DNA of 64,000 nucleotides, taken from positions 585,412 to 649,411 of the forward strand of contig NZ_MUXN01000002.1 of assembly GCF_001995215.1 (NCBI RefSeq), given 5' to 3'. This document shows, piece by piece, positions 51,501-58,991 of the stretch. The notes under the pieces were generated by a model, which made no database searches, was not told where the DNA came from, and was given only the letters and a program-made list of their open reading frames with translations. This DNA comes from Amycolatopsis azurea DSM 43854. GTDB lineage: Bacteria > Actinomycetota > Actinomycetes > Mycobacteriales > Pseudonocardiaceae. Position 1 is the first letter of the stretch. The number at the start of each line of letters is the position of its first letter. A program made the translations under genes and the position numbers.

Positions 51501-51918
51501 GACCTACGGCGTCCCGCTGGACATCCCGCGCGAGGAACTCGTCCGGCTCGACGACGACGCGCAGATCCGCCTGGTGATCAGCGAACTCGCCGCGCGGGTG
51601 CCCGGGATGGGCCAGGGAGTGCTGCGGCACCAGTACGAGTCCTATGTGGACGCACGGGTCGCCGAACGCTATGCCCCGGAACCCTATGCCGGACCGGTGT
51701 TGCTGCTGCGGGCACAGGAACCGCATCCGCTGACCACCACCCTCGACCCGCGCTACCTGCGGACCGACGACGCCCTCGGCTGGGACGCCTACTGCGCCGA
51801 CCTGGAGATCGTGCGCGTCCCGGGGGATCACCTGTCGATGATCGACCCGCCGCACGTCGAAGTGGTCGCCGAGGCGCTCGCGTCCCGGCTCGCCGCACCG
51901 AGAGCGGCGCGGCCATGA
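45535..51918 (+). CDS. Pks13-like polyketide synthase: ACP-KS-AT-DH-KR-ACP-(ACP)-TE
   Basis: A protein of 2127 aa. Order: N-terminal carrier (1-75) with the Pks13-like motif GLSSRES (Ser34); KS (88-515) with DTACSSS (Cys244), EAHGTG and NLGH; AT (590-900) with GHSMG (Ser680) and GAGHS where malonyl and methylmalonyl ATs have HAFH or YASH; DH (950-1200) with His975 in [10 protein letters not shown] and Asp1128; KR (1420-1610) with TGGLGGLG and Tyr1567; carrier with LGLDSL (Ser1720); a carrier-like segment with GGDAEA where Ala1812 replaces the serine; TE with GWSFGG (Ser1933) and His2099. Pks13 itself has ACP-KS-AT-ACP-TE, so DH and KR are extra. It should condense an acyl-AMP-derived chain with a carboxyacyl unit, reduce and perhaps dehydrate the product, and transfer it by TE. 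Confidence 0.93.
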   Translation: MTAGIRAWLVAWVTDRTGLPADPDRPLHESGLSSRESMELAADLGRYLGRPLAPTLVWEYPTITALADHLSTVEHDVVADVERREEEPIAIVGLGCRLPGGTESPEQYWRLLDVGGDGIRDMPDGRWEADFGRGGFLDDIAGFDADFFGIGPGEAETMDPQQRMLLEVAWAALEHAGIPPSTLRGSRTGVFVGLSAAEYGHLTMTDPAAVDVWSATGAATSIAANRLSYLFDLRGPSITLDTACSSSLVAVHQAVQSLRRGECATALVAGVNLMLTPAVTETFRRAGVLAPDGHCKPFDAAADGIARGEGCGVVVLRPLKAARRAGDRVLAVIRGSAVNSDGRSNGLVAPSPGAQAALLRDAYAASGVEPSSVDYVEAHGTGTALGDPIEADALGAVLGAGREPGRPLLIGSVKGNLGHLEGAAGIAGLIKVVLAMVHRRLPPTPHYREPSPHIDFAGLGLRVAGTGADWPRYSGVARAGISAFGFGGTNAHVVVEEWPAASFPARGKETEGPQVIALSARSPEVLRARAADLADWLEDHRTVPLDAVAATLARGRDHLPVRGAVVGGEHTQVAAALREMPATEAGPAPDVVFVFSGYGSQWPGMGRLLLRTEPAFRAEVEALDPVFREEAGFSLREVLSSEGDLPDLGATQLALFGMQLALAGLWRAHGVVPDAVLGHSMGEVAAAVVAGALEVADGLRVMATRARLLAEVDASGVGAMAVVELSPAELADLEAEFPGITVAVYASPVQCTVSGDADQVEALVSHVESLGRLARRLPVGGAGHSEAVDAVLDRFRAELAGLSPRPAEIPCYSSVLDDPLWSPTFDVDYWAANLRRPVRFSQALAAATADGYGVFVEISPHPVALAAIEQSTGALALPSASRKIDERTAFLTTLARLHTLGVPGVLDARGPRPVPVELPGPRWRHVRFWPRRPAARRAPDGAHPLLGLHIEQPTGDGHLWHADVGTEALPWLADHAAMGVPLFPAAGFLELALAAAKAVLRPGGQLRIGGLELHRVLPLAAHTEVTTSLSTGSGPSEVDVYARSADGGWIRHATARVRDGETSVVPFGAVTEDARPVDLYQVLAGMGQSYGPAFRGLSDVVAVPGRASASITLPADDAGYVLHPVIADACLHALAAAAGDALREADGVFLPLTLGEVVLTGDPRRGVRVDAVLDSLDPAGDGLVGGVQLVDADDVVLVEFREVYCRRFQRSALPVPMTDLLFETVWRQADLPPEKPGTRHWVVLHENAPWLTALRDRLAESGDELTIAPLGDRAALAEILRSRDTAGVLACVPASDPMGSARTVATLSGVVAELAEAATAPRLWLVSAGASAIEPGERGDPGQAWPRGLVRVLAFEHPELRASQVDFDAEPDPARLWIARLVAEIRADAPDDEIAWREGVRYTRVLARPELGEPCRETVVREGAYVITGGLGGLGLFAADWLAKRGATRLVLSGRRGASPELEPTLADLGADVRVVAGDIAEPGTAEALVAAATEGGVPLRGVLHAAGVLSDGAVASVEVDAAEAVWRAKALGAWRLHEATAGHDLDWWLTYSSAAALFGSPGQAAYATANAWVDALVAWRRAAGLPAATIGWGAWGEAGAAVGNRNPVLEPLGTEEALTAMDAVLKRDRGATGIARVDAGTVLALFPGLAARPFFELLVPKENAGPSTWDGLDALRAVLPEAAREMLADYLAGLVAGMLGLAADGIDRHTSLTRLGLDSLTAMRAKGVVERDFGLPLPIPLLLRGASLAEIADHLAGQAGFGDAGSRQAVSRLVVGPRDPAERWVARHWQAELGGAEPGVHDDFFAAGGDAEAADRLRAAFAAQLGTVPDRLFATPTIAAMADLLRDRIEGRGGCPVRPLREGGTDPVFLFHPAGGPTSVYEGLVRLLPEGRSVYGLERIDDEDTVEGKADCYLELIREIQPHGPYRLGGWSFGGCLAYETARRLTAAGERVDLVVMIDSILPLPAPGIPAQEILLDRFDRFAEHVEQTYGVPLDIPREELVRLDDDAQIRLVISELAARVPGMGQGVLRHQYESYVDARVAERYAPEPYAGPVLLLRAQEPHPLTTTLDPRYLRTDDALGWDAYCADLEIVRVPGDHLSMIDPPHVEVVAEALASRLAAPRAARP

Positions 51919-53498
51919 CCGACGTCCCGTTCGCCCCGACGACGGCGTTCCGCATCGCCGACCTCGCCGCCCGCCAGGACGAAGCCGTCCGGATCGCGGA
52001 GAAACGCGCCGTCGACCGCCAGCACGCCAAGGGCAAGCTGACCGCGCGCGAACGCGTCGACGAGTTGCTGGACCCGGGCTCGTTCGTCGAGCTCGACCAG
52101 TTCGCGCGGCATCGGTGCGCCGAGTTCGGGATGGACGCCAACCGGCCGTACGGCGACGGCGTGGTGACCGGGCACGGGACCGTCGACGGCAGGCAGATCT
52201 GCGTGTTCTCGCAGGACTTCACCGTGTTCGGCGGCAGCATGGGCGAGGTCTTCGGCGAGAAGGTCCTCAAGGTGATGGACCTGGCGATGACGCTGGGCTG
52301 CCCGGTCGTCGGGATCAACGACTCCGGCGGCGCGCGGATCCAGGAGGGCGTCGTCTCGCTGGCGTATTACGCCGAACTCGGGCGGCGCAACGCGCTCGCG
52401 TCCGGCGTCATCCCGCAGATCTCGCTGATCATGGGCCCGTGCGCCGGCGGGGCCGTGTACTCGCCGGCGATCACGGACTTCACGGTGATGGTCGACGAGA
52501 CCGCGCACATGTTCGTCACCGGGCCGGACGTCGTGCACGCCGTCAGCGGCGAGCGGGTCACCGCCCAGCAGCTCGGCGGCGCGGCGGTGAACAGCGAGAT
52601 CTCCGGGAACGCCCACTACCGGGCCACCGACGAGCACGACGCGATCGACTGGGTGCGGACGCTGCTCGGCTACCTGCCGTCCAACAACCTCGACGTCGTC
52701 CCGGAATACGCCGACGACACCGCTCCCGATCTCACCGCCGCCGACCTCGAACTCGACCGGCTGGTGCCGGATTCGCTGAACCAGGTCTACGACATGACCG
52801 AGGTGATCGCGCGCCTCGTCGACGACGGCGAGTTCACCGAGGTGCACGGCGCCTTCGCGCCGAACATGATCTGCGCGTTCGGCCGGGTGCAGGGCCGCAC
52901 GGTCGGCGTCGTGGCCAACCAGCCGCGGCAGCACGCGGGCGTGATCGACATCGACGCCTCGGAGAAGGCGGCACGGTTCGTCCGGTTCTGCGACGCGTTC
53001 GGCATCCCGATCCTCACCCTCGCCGACGTCCCCGGCTATCTGCCCGGGGAAGCACAGGAACGGCAAGGCATCATCCGGCGCGGGGCGAAACTGATCTACG
53101 CCTACGCCGAGGCGACCGTGCCGATGGTGACCGTGGTGATCCGCAAGGCCTACGGCGGCGGATACGCGGTGATGGGGTCGAAGCATCTCGGCGCGGACGT
53201 GAACATGGCCTGGCCCACCGCGGAGATCGCGGTGATGGGCGCCGAGGGCGCGGTGCGGGTGCTGCACCGGCGTGAACTGGCCGAACTGCCGCCGGAACAG
53301 CGGTCCGCCGAACGACGGCGGCTCACCGAGGCGTACCGCGAACGGCATTCGAACCCTTATCTGGCAGCGGAACGCGGCTACGTCGATCAGGTCATCGCGC
53401 CGTCGCAGACCCGGCTGCACGTGGCGAGGGCCCTGCGGGCGCTGCGGACCAAACGGCAGACCCTCCCGGCCAAGAAGCACGGAAACATCCCCTTGTGA
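51915..53498 (+). CDS. acyl-CoA carboxylase beta subunit (AccD4/PccB-like)
   Basis: A carboxyltransferase subunit of 527 aa. [56 protein letters not shown] and [18 protein letters not shown] form the N-terminal half; [33 protein letters not shown] and the KKHGNIPL tail the C-terminal half. It transfers CO2 from a biotinylated alpha subunit (encoded elsewhere) to an acyl-CoA. In mycolate producers AccD4 carboxylates the long alpha-chain that Pks13 loads. Genetic coupling by a 4-nt overlap with the synthase argues for the same job here. The acyl chain length cannot be read from the sequence. Confidence 0.93.
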   Translation: MTDVPFAPTTAFRIADLAARQDEAVRIAEKRAVDRQHAKGKLTARERVDELLDPGSFVELDQFARHRCAEFGMDANRPYGDGVVTGHGTVDGRQICVFSQDFTVFGGSMGEVFGEKVLKVMDLAMTLGCPVVGINDSGGARIQEGVVSLAYYAELGRRNALASGVIPQISLIMGPCAGGAVYSPAITDFTVMVDETAHMFVTGPDVVHAVSGERVTAQQLGGAAVNSEISGNAHYRATDEHDAIDWVRTLLGYLPSNNLDVVPEYADDTAPDLTAADLELDRLVPDSLNQVYDMTEVIARLVDDGEFTEVHGAFAPNMICAFGRVQGRTVGVVANQPRQHAGVIDIDASEKAARFVRFCDAFGIPILTLADVPGYLPGEAQERQGIIRRGAKLIYAYAEATVPMVTVVIRKAYGGGYAVMGSKHLGADVNMAWPTAEIAVMGAEGAVRVLHRRELAELPPEQRSAERRRLTEAYRERHSNPYLAAERGYVDQVIAPSQTRLHVARALRALRTKRQTLPAKKHGNIPL

Positions 53499-53512
53499 GC
53501 AGAGGAGAAGTG

Positions 53513-54490
53513 ATGAACCGAAGGCGGCGGTGGGGTCTGCTGGTGTTGTCCATGGTCGTCCTGCTGGGCGGCTCGATCCCCGCGATCGCCGCTCCCGCGC
53601 GGGTCACCGCCGACAACGGCGCGAAGGTCGTCGAGGAGACCTGGCTGGACGCGCGCACGGTCGACCTCAAGATCAGCTCGCCCGCTCTCGGCACCACCGG
53701 CATGGTCCGGCTGCTGGTCCCGACCGGCTGGGCCGCGCAACCCACGCGGACCTGGCCCACGCTGTACCTGCTGCACGGCTGCTGCGAACCGGTCGACTAC
53801 CGCTCGTGGGACCAGTTCACCGACGTCAAGGCGTTCACCGCGGACAAGGACGCCCTCGTCGTGATGCCGACCGGCGGACCGGCCGGGATGTACACCAAGT
53901 GGTGGAACTTCGGCCTCAAGAGCACGCCGGACTGGGACACCTTCCACACCCTGGAAGTGCGGCAGATCGTCGAACGCGGGTACCGGGCGGGCACGCGCCG
54001 GGCGGTCGCCGGGCTGTCGATCGGCGGGTACGGCGCGCTCGCGTATTCCTACAAGCACAAGGGGATGTTCGCCGCGGCGGCGTCCTACAGCGGTGTGCCG
54101 AACACACTCAACCAGGGAGCGCCGCTGTTCATTCAGGGGATCCTGGCGCGCGCGGGGATCTTCAACTACCTCGAACTCTGGGGCGACAGCTGGGGCATGC
54201 GGCCGATCTGGTCGGCGAACAACCCGTTCGACTACGTCGACGACCTGCGCGGCACGGCGCTCTACATCTCCTGCGGGAACGGGAAGACCGGCCCGCTCGA
54301 TCCGCCGGGTCAATCCGACTTCTTCGAGCCCGAGGCGCTGGCTTCGTCGGTGACGTTCACGGATCGGTTGAAGGCCAAGGGGATTCCGGCGACCGTCGAC
54401 TACTACGGCGACGGCACGCACAGCTGGCCGTACTGGCAGCGGGCCCTGCGGAACTCGTGGCCGGTGCTGGCCGGCGGCCTCGGCCTCTGA
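53513..54490 (+). CDS. secreted Ag85/esterase-D-like acyltransferase or esterase
   Basis: A protein of 325 aa with a signal sequence (RRRWGLLVLSMVVLLGGSIP, cut near AIA-AP). Alpha/beta hydrolase core: TLYLLHGCCEPVDYRSW, AVAGLSIGGYGALAY (nucleophilic Ser), DYYGDGTHSWPYW (catalytic His); GTHSWxYW is characteristic of antigen-85-type mycolyltransferases. The enzyme should act outside the membrane, moving an acyl chain from one ester to another or hydrolysing it. ATG 53513 has GAGGAG 5 nt upstream; an in-frame GTG at 53495 overlaps the carboxylase stop. It is the last gene of the four-gene operon, followed by a family B palindrome. Confidence 0.88.
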   Translation: MNRRRRWGLLVLSMVVLLGGSIPAIAAPARVTADNGAKVVEETWLDARTVDLKISSPALGTTGMVRLLVPTGWAAQPTRTWPTLYLLHGCCEPVDYRSWDQFTDVKAFTADKDALVVMPTGGPAGMYTKWWNFGLKSTPDWDTFHTLEVRQIVERGYRAGTRRAVAGLSIGGYGALAYSYKHKGMFAAAASYSGVPNTLNQGAPLFIQGILARAGIFNYLELWGDSWGMRPIWSANNPFDYVDDLRGTALYISCGNGKTGPLDPPGQSDFFEPEALASSVTFTDRLKAKGIPATVDYYGDGTHSWPYWQRALRNSWPVLAGGLGL

Positions 54491-54507
54491 CGTTCTCTCG
54501 TCGCAAG

Positions 54508-54560
54508 TCCGTGAAGGACTCCTTGAGGGACCCAGAGTCCCTCAAGGAGTCCTTCACGGA
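54508..54560. terminator. 24-bp perfect palindrome, family B, second copy
   Basis: Arms 54508-54531 and 54537-54560 (starting TCCGTGAAGGACTCC) pair perfectly around the loop CCAGA. Compared with 27905-27961, a C-G pair has become A-T on both arms at once, which keeps the stem intact. It lies between convergent genes (Ag85-like and dehydratase). Confidence 0.75.
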
Positions 54561-54591
54561 ACACCGCATTTAGAGGACGAAATACGTCAGG

Positions 54592-55554
54592 TCAGGGGGT
54601 CGCGAGTAGGTCGGCGAAGCGTTCCGGGCTGACGTTCCCGCCGCTGACGATCACCCCGACCCGCCCCGAAACGGGAACCTGACCGCTGAGCAGCGCCGCG
54701 AGACCGGTCGCCCCGCTGGGCTCCATGACGAGCTTCAGCCGCTCGAACGCGAACCGCATCGCGTCCCGGACCTGGTCGTCGGTGACCAGCGCGATGTCGT
54801 CGACGAGTCGCTGGTTGATCGAGAACGTCAGCTCGCCGGGGATCGAAGCGGCCTGGCCGTCGGCGATGGTCCGCGGAACCGGGATCGACACCCGTTCGCC
54901 GGCTTCCAGCGAACGCTTGGTGTCGTCACCCTCGGCGGGTTCGACACCGACCACCCGGATACCGGGCTGCAAGGCCTTCGCGGCGGTCGAGCTGCCCGCG
55001 ATCAGGCCACCACCACCGACCGGGACGACCAAAGTGTCCAGGGAGTCGGTGTCCTCCAGCAGTTCCAGCGCCGCCGTGCCCTGCCCGGCGATCACGTGCG
55101 GGTGCTCGTACGGCGGGATGAGCGCGAGACCGCGGTCGGCCGCCAGCGCCTCGCCGATCGCGACGCGGTCGCCGGTGTACCGGTCGTAGGTGACGATCTC
55201 GGCGCCGTAACCCGCGGTGGCGTCCTTTTTGGACTGCGGAGTGTCTTCCGGGATCAGGATGACCGCGCTGCTCCCGAGTTCCCGCGCGGCGAGCGCGACG
55301 GCCTGCGCGTGGTTGCCCGAGGAGTAGGCGGCGATGCCCTTGGCCAGCTGTTCGGGCGAGAGCCGGGAGGCGGCGTTGTAGGCGCCGCGGAACTTGAAGG
55401 CCCCGACGCGCTGGAGGTTCTCGCATTTGATGAAGACCTCGGCGCCGACGAGGTCGTCGAGGGTCCGGGAACGCACGACCGGGGTCCGGTGCGCGACACC
55501 GGCCAGGCGGGCGGCGGCGTCGCGGATGTCGTCGATGGTCACGGGGGCGGTCAT
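54592..55554 (-). CDS. threonine/serine/hydroxyaspartate dehydratase-like PLP enzyme
   Basis: A fold-type II PLP enzyme of 320 aa without an ACT regulatory domain, the length of catabolic threonine dehydratases, serine racemases and threo-3-hydroxyaspartate ammonia-lyases. KCENLQRVGAFKFRGAYNA holds the PLP lysine, SSGNHAQAVA is the substrate loop and VPVGGGGLIAG binds the phosphate. It eliminates ammonia from a beta-hydroxy amino acid to give a 2-oxo acid through an enamine intermediate. It is cotranscribed with a YheO-type regulator (ATGA overlap) and a RidA protein, which fits enamine or imine clean-up. Hydroxyaspartate is my preferred substrate because of the glyoxylate/dicarboxylate neighbours, but this is inference. 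Confidence 0.88.
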   Translation of the reverse strand: MTAPVTIDDIRDAAARLAGVAHRTPVVRSRTLDDLVGAEVFIKCENLQRVGAFKFRGAYNAASRLSPEQLAKGIAAYSSGNHAQAVALAARELGSSAVILIPEDTPQSKKDATAGYGAEIVTYDRYTGDRVAIGEALAADRGLALIPPYEHPHVIAGQGTAALELLEDTDSLDTLVVPVGGGGLIAGSSTAAKALQPGIRVVGVEPAEGDDTKRSLEAGERVSIPVPRTIADGQAASIPGELTFSINQRLVDDIALVTDDQVRDAMRFAFERLKLVMEPSGATGLAALLSGQVPVSGRVGVIVSGGNVSPERFADLLATP

Positions 55555-56195
55555 GATGCTCCTTGATCACGGATTTCGGCGAGATAGTTGTAAGCGGAGG
55601 CCCGGGAGATGCCGATCCGGGCCGCGACCTGGGGCACGGCCCGGCGTACGGCGAAGACACCGCGCGCGTGCAGGCTGCGGAACAGGTCGAGTCGTTCTTC
55701 GCGGCTGAGCGCGGTCCAGGGTTTGTTCAGCCGGAGCTGGTGTTCGTCGACGATCGCGTCCACGACGGCGTCCACGTCGTCGCCGAAGGTGGTCGTCGGG
55801 GTCTCGGCGGCGGTGCCGACGTCGGCGAGTTCCCCGACGAGGGTCTTGAGCTGGCCCAGGGCGGTGACGTCGAGGTTCACGCACAGGGCGCCGAACACCG
55901 AGCCGCCGCTGTCGCGCAGCAGCATGGTCGAAGACTTCACCAGTTTCCCGGACGCCGTCCTGGTGACGTAGTTCAGCTGGTCTTCGGCATCGTCACCGCG
56001 GGCGAGCAGGCCCATGCCGATCTCGCTCATCGACCCGCCGACGCTGCGGTCGGTGACCGAGCCGGCGATCGCGACCACCGATTGCTCGGGGCGCCGGAAG
56101 TCGTGCACGACGACCTCGCAGAACGAGCCGAGCGTCGCCGCGATACCGTCGGCGACCGGGGCGAGCGCGTCGAGGATCGCGTCCTGCTCAGACAT
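55551..56195 (-). CDS. YheO-like PAS/HTH transcriptional regulator
   Basis: A protein of 214 aa. The N-terminal YheO-type PAS sensor (about 5-120; FCEVVVHDFRRPEQSVVAIAG, GSVFGALCVNLDVTAL) is joined to a C-terminal HTH_22-type domain (about 155-212; RLDLFRSLHARGVFAVRRAV, PQVAARIGISRASAYNYLAEIR). It probably senses a metabolite of the linked dehydratase pathway. It is in the middle of a three-gene unit: ridA overlaps its start by 8 nt, and its stop overlaps the dehydratase start (ATGA). So it is a pathway-embedded regulator, distinct from the GntR protein across the divergent promoter. Confidence 0.88.
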   Translation of the reverse strand: MSEQDAILDALAPVADGIAATLGSFCEVVVHDFRRPEQSVVAIAGSVTDRSVGGSMSEIGMGLLARGDDAEDQLNYVTRTASGKLVKSSTMLLRDSGGSVFGALCVNLDVTALGQLKTLVGELADVGTAAETPTTTFGDDVDAVVDAIVDEHQLRLNKPWTALSREERLDLFRSLHARGVFAVRRAVPQVAARIGISRASAYNYLAEIRDQGAS

Positions 56196-56541
56196 CGCGT
56201 ACCCGGGCGAGAGCCTCGACTTCGACGACGCCGCCGTAGGGCAGCGACGCGACGCCGACGCAGGTGCGAGCGGGCCGAGGCTCGGCGAAGAACTCCTCGT
56301 AGACGCGGTTGAGGCCGTCACGGTCGGCGATGTCGGTCAGGTAGACGACGACCTTCACGACGTCGGCCCGGCTCGCGCCCACCGACAGCAGCGCGGCATC
56401 GAGGTTGGCGAACGCGCGCGGGCATTCGGCGTCGAAGCCGCCGGGGACCAGTTCCCCGGTCTCGGTCACGCCGAGCCGTCCGGACACGGAAACCAGGTCG
56501 CCGCTGCGGAAGGCCGGGGGATACGGATGCTCGTTGGTCAC
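56188..56541 (-). CDS. ridA: RidA-family enamine/imine deaminase
   Basis: A protein of 117 aa. PPAFRSGDLVSVSGRLGVTE, the helix CPRAFANLDAALLSVGASRADVVKVVVYLTDIADRDGLN, and RPARTCVGVASLPYGGVVEVEALARV are classic RidA, including the Arg of the active site in the RT-C-V-G-V-A-S-L region. RidA proteins hydrolyse reactive 2-aminoacrylate-type intermediates made by PLP dehydratases such as the one encoded two genes downstream. GTG 56541 is set by TACAGT 7 nt upstream (leaderless); a longer start at 56604 would fall in the divergent promoter. It is divergent from gntR across an operator-like site at 56622-56636. Confidence 0.92.
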   Translation of the reverse strand: MTNEHPYPPAFRSGDLVSVSGRLGVTETGELVPGGFDAECPRAFANLDAALLSVGASRADVVKVVVYLTDIADRDGLNRVYEEFFAEPRPARTCVGVASLPYGGVVEVEALARVRDV

Positions 56542-56548
56542 GAGACTG

Positions 56549-56554
56549 ACTGTA
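56549..56554 (-). promoter_or_regulatory. -10 element of a leaderless start (RidA, 56541)
   Basis: TACAGT on the minus strand lies 7 nt before GTG 56541. Confidence 0.6.
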
Positions 56555-56621
56555 TAAGTGCTGGACGGAAAGTCCAAACGAATAAGAAGTGACGTACCGC
56601 TCACGCGAGACGAAAGCGATT

Positions 56622-56636
56622 GATATACCGTATACA
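56622..56636. promoter_or_regulatory. probable GntR operator, site 1
   Basis: GATATACCGTATACA lies in the ridA/gntR divergent gap. It matches the reverse complement of the site at 58913-58927 at 12 of 15 positions, sharing the core TATACCGT-N-TAC. Confidence 0.65.
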
Positions 56637-56654
56637 GACCGGAAGGGGGTCGGA

Positions 56655-57401
56655 ATGACCATGGGTTCGACGAGTGCCGTGCAGGACGAGGACGGCCGGA
56701 TCGTCGCGCCGCCGAGCATGGCCGACCTGGCCACCCAGGCGCTGCGGGCGATGATACTTTCCGGCGAGCTACCGCCCGGAACGCGTTTGGTCGAGGCCAA
56801 GCTCACCGAGCGGCTCGGGGTTTCCCGTCCGCCGCTGCGCGAAGCGTTGCAGGTGCTGGCTTTCGAGGGTCTCGTCGTGCCCCATCCGCGGCGCGGTGTC
56901 ATCGTCCGTCCCCTGACTCGCCACGACGTCTACGAAATCATCACTTTGCGCGAAGAGCTCGAAGCCTTCGCCGTCCGGATCGGGATCCCGGTCCGCTCGC
57001 CGGAGCGGCTGCAGGACTGCCGGAACGCCTTGGCCGCCTTCGAACAGGCGGGCCTCGACGGCGACGAAGGGGTCTTCACGCAGCGGAAGTACGACTTCCA
57101 CCAATCGATCGTCGCGCTGGCTGGGCACGAGCGCGTCACCGAGGCCTACCGGGCGCTTTCCTTGCAGATGCAGTTGTGCATGGCGCTCAACCGCAGTGCC
57201 CGCCGCGACGGCGAATCGTTGATGCAGAACGTCGAGAGGCACCGCGACCTGCTCACGATCATCGAGGGCGGCGATCCCGAGGCGGTGCTGAAGGCACTGG
57301 CCGATCACGGGCATAGCAGCTTCCTCGACGAAGTGGTGGATCAGCTCGACGGCGGCACTCCCGACTCCGAGCGCTGGCTGGCCGAACGCCGGGGCCGTTA
57401 G
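56655..57401 (+). CDS. GntR-family regulator, FCD subclass (pathway regulator)
   Basis: A protein of 248 aa. Winged helix MADLATQALRAMILSGELPP, then GTRLVEAKLTERLGVSRPPLREALQVLAFEGLVVPHPRRGVIV; FCD effector domain (about 105-235) with a metal/ligand site (DFHQSIVALAGHERV, NVERHRDLLTIIEGGD). Effectors of this class are usually small carboxylic acids such as glycolate, lactate or dicarboxylates. ATG 56655 has GGAAGGGGG upstream. Similar 15-bp sites before this gene and before the aminotransferase gene (58913-58927) suggest control of the whole locus. The gene converges with the transporter gene over a shared palindrome. Confidence 0.93.
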   Translation: MTMGSTSAVQDEDGRIVAPPSMADLATQALRAMILSGELPPGTRLVEAKLTERLGVSRPPLREALQVLAFEGLVVPHPRRGVIVRPLTRHDVYEIITLREELEAFAVRIGIPVRSPERLQDCRNALAAFEQAGLDGDEGVFTQRKYDFHQSIVALAGHERVTEAYRALSLQMQLCMALNRSARRDGESLMQNVERHRDLLTIIEGGDPEAVLKALADHGHSSFLDEVVDQLDGGTPDSERWLAERRGR

Positions 57402-57480
57402 CTGAAGGGGACTTTCCCCGCATGCGATGCGGGGAAAGCTCCCTTCGCTGCGTGAGATGAGGGGAAAGTCCCCTTCAGCT
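57400..57480. terminator. 20-bp perfect palindrome with nested hairpin, family D
   Basis: AGCTGAAGGGGACTTTCCCC (57400-57419) is the exact reverse complement of 57461-57480. Inside lies a second near-palindrome (GACTTTCCCCGCAT, then ATGCGGGGAAAGC). The arms include the last base(s) of the stop codons of both convergent genes (GntR and MatC-like), so it is a bidirectional terminator candidate. Confidence 0.75.
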
Positions 57481-58817
57481 CAGCCCCAGCCGGGCAGGAC
57501 GAACAGCAGCCAGGTCGTGACGGGCGCGATCAGGCACATGCTGAAGCCCCAGATCGTCAGTCCTCGGAACACCTTGTCGTTCTGGCCCTCGGGCGCGTTC
57601 GCCACGACCAGTGCGCCGCTGGTGGAGAACGGCGACGAGTCCACGACCGAGGACGAGATCGCCAGCGCGATGATCATGCTGACCGCGCCGACCTCGCCCG
57701 CCAGCAGGAACGGCACGGCCAGGGGGATGAGCGCGCCGAGGATCCCGGTCGTCGACGCGAACGCCGAAACCACCGCGCCGATCGCGCAGATCAGGATCGC
57801 GGCCAGCAGGGGCGAGCCGATCTGTGTCACCAGGTTGCCGAGCCAGTCGATCGTGCCGACCCGTTCCATCAGCGAGACGAAGGTGACGATCCCGCAGATC
57901 AACAGCACCGTCGGCCACGCGACCTCACCGACGGCGGCTTTCGCCGACCCTGGCGAGACCAACGACAGCACCGTCGCCACGGTCAGCGCGGTGAACCCGA
58001 CGTCGAGTTTGAACACCAGCGCGCCCACCGCGAGCGCGGCCAAGCCGATCAGGGTGAACACGTGGTCGCGAGTGAGCGGCAGGCGTTCGTCGGGCTCGTC
58101 GGTTCCGCCAGTGGGAGGCGGGGAATCGTCGGTGATCGTCGTGCCCGCACTGTCCACCAGTGCGGGCTGAGCCGCCGCGACGACCACCCGGGTCTTGGCG
58201 GTCGAGGACCGGCGGATCAGTTCGCGGCCGCCGAAGAGGAAGAACACCACGACGCTCAGCACCAGGTTGAAGGCGAAAGAGGACACGAACAGCAGTCCGG
58301 GATTGCTCGGCAGGTTGTCCCGCGCCACGACGCCGTTGACGATGCTGCCGAAGATGCTGATGGGGGAGAAGCCGCCCGCGCTGGCGCCGTTGATGATCAG
58401 CAGGCCCATCAGCATCGGGTTGATCGAGTAGCGGCGGGCGAACCCCATGCCGATCGGGGCGATGATCGCCACCGCCGCCGGCACCACCGCGCCGACCGCG
58501 GTCAGCGCCGCGGTGACCACGAACATCACCCAGGGGATCAGGGCGATCCGCCCGCCGACGGCGCGCACCACCAGGTGCACGAGCCGGTCGACGGTGCCGT
58601 TGCCTTTGGCTATCGCGAACAGCAGCGTCACCCCCACCAGGATGACGAAGAGATCGCCGGGGAAGCCCGAGACGATGTCGTCGGTGCTCTCCCCGACGAA
58701 CGCCGTGCCGATCACGAAAGCGGCGACGAACGCCAGCGCTCCCATGTGGACGGGAAGCACGGTCGCGATCAGGAACACCAGGGCGAGCGCCACGACTGTG
58801 ACGAGTTGTATGGACAT
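57480..58817 (-). CDS. MatC-like dicarboxylate/malonate transporter
   Basis: A polytopic membrane protein of 445 aa. Two hydrophobic halves are joined by a hydrophilic loop (about 215-250, with DDSPPPTGGTDEPDERLP). The N-terminal half matches the MatC_N domain of dicarboxylate carriers (LPVHMGALAFVAAFVIGTAF, FPGDLFVILVGVTLLF, NPMLMGLLIINGASAGGFSPISIFG); the second half repeats the fold (FASTTGILGALIPLAVPFL). It probably imports a C3-C4 dicarboxylate or hydroxy acid used by the neighbouring enzymes. AGAGG precedes ATG 58817. It is divergent from the aminotransferase gene across a GntR-type site. Confidence 0.88.
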   Translation of the reverse strand: MSIQLVTVVALALVFLIATVLPVHMGALAFVAAFVIGTAFVGESTDDIVSGFPGDLFVILVGVTLLFAIAKGNGTVDRLVHLVVRAVGGRIALIPWVMFVVTAALTAVGAVVPAAVAIIAPIGMGFARRYSINPMLMGLLIINGASAGGFSPISIFGSIVNGVVARDNLPSNPGLLFVSSFAFNLVLSVVVFFLFGGRELIRRSSTAKTRVVVAAAQPALVDSAGTTITDDSPPPTGGTDEPDERLPLTRDHVFTLIGLAALAVGALVFKLDVGFTALTVATVLSLVSPGSAKAAVGEVAWPTVLLICGIVTFVSLMERVGTIDWLGNLVTQIGSPLLAAILICAIGAVVSAFASTTGILGALIPLAVPFLLAGEVGAVSMIIALAISSSVVDSSPFSTSGALVVANAPEGQNDKVFRGLTIWGFSMCLIAPVTTWLLFVLPGWG

Positions 58818-58912
58818 GGGAATCCTCTGCGGTCGGCGCTGACACATTCAGGGAATCGGCACGGTCAGGGAATCGGGTCGAAGTTTGTTCCGGCACCCTC
58901 TCGACGGAGTTC

Positions 58913-58927
58913 GGTACACGGTATACC
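58913..58927. promoter_or_regulatory. probable GntR operator, site 2
   Basis: GGTACACGGTATACC, a near-perfect 15-bp dyad, lies between the divergent transporter and aminotransferase genes. It matches the site upstream of gntR at 12 of 15 positions in reverse orientation. Confidence 0.7.
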
Positions 58928-58991
58928 TTTCAAGCAGCGGGACCAAGGTTTCGCTCTGTGGAACATCTCGAAGCCGAGCGTGGAGGCGCAC

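Noticed and set aside
46606..51855. 1749-codon open frame opposite the polyketide synthase
   Set aside because: The real frame on the + strand has all PKS motifs; the minus frame is rich in Arg, Gly, Gln and His with no recognisable domain. It is a GC-bias shadow.
53495..53512. GTG 53495 as start of the Ag85-like gene
   Set aside because: It overlaps the previous stop, but the GAGGAG ribosome site points to ATG 53513 and the signal peptide starts there.
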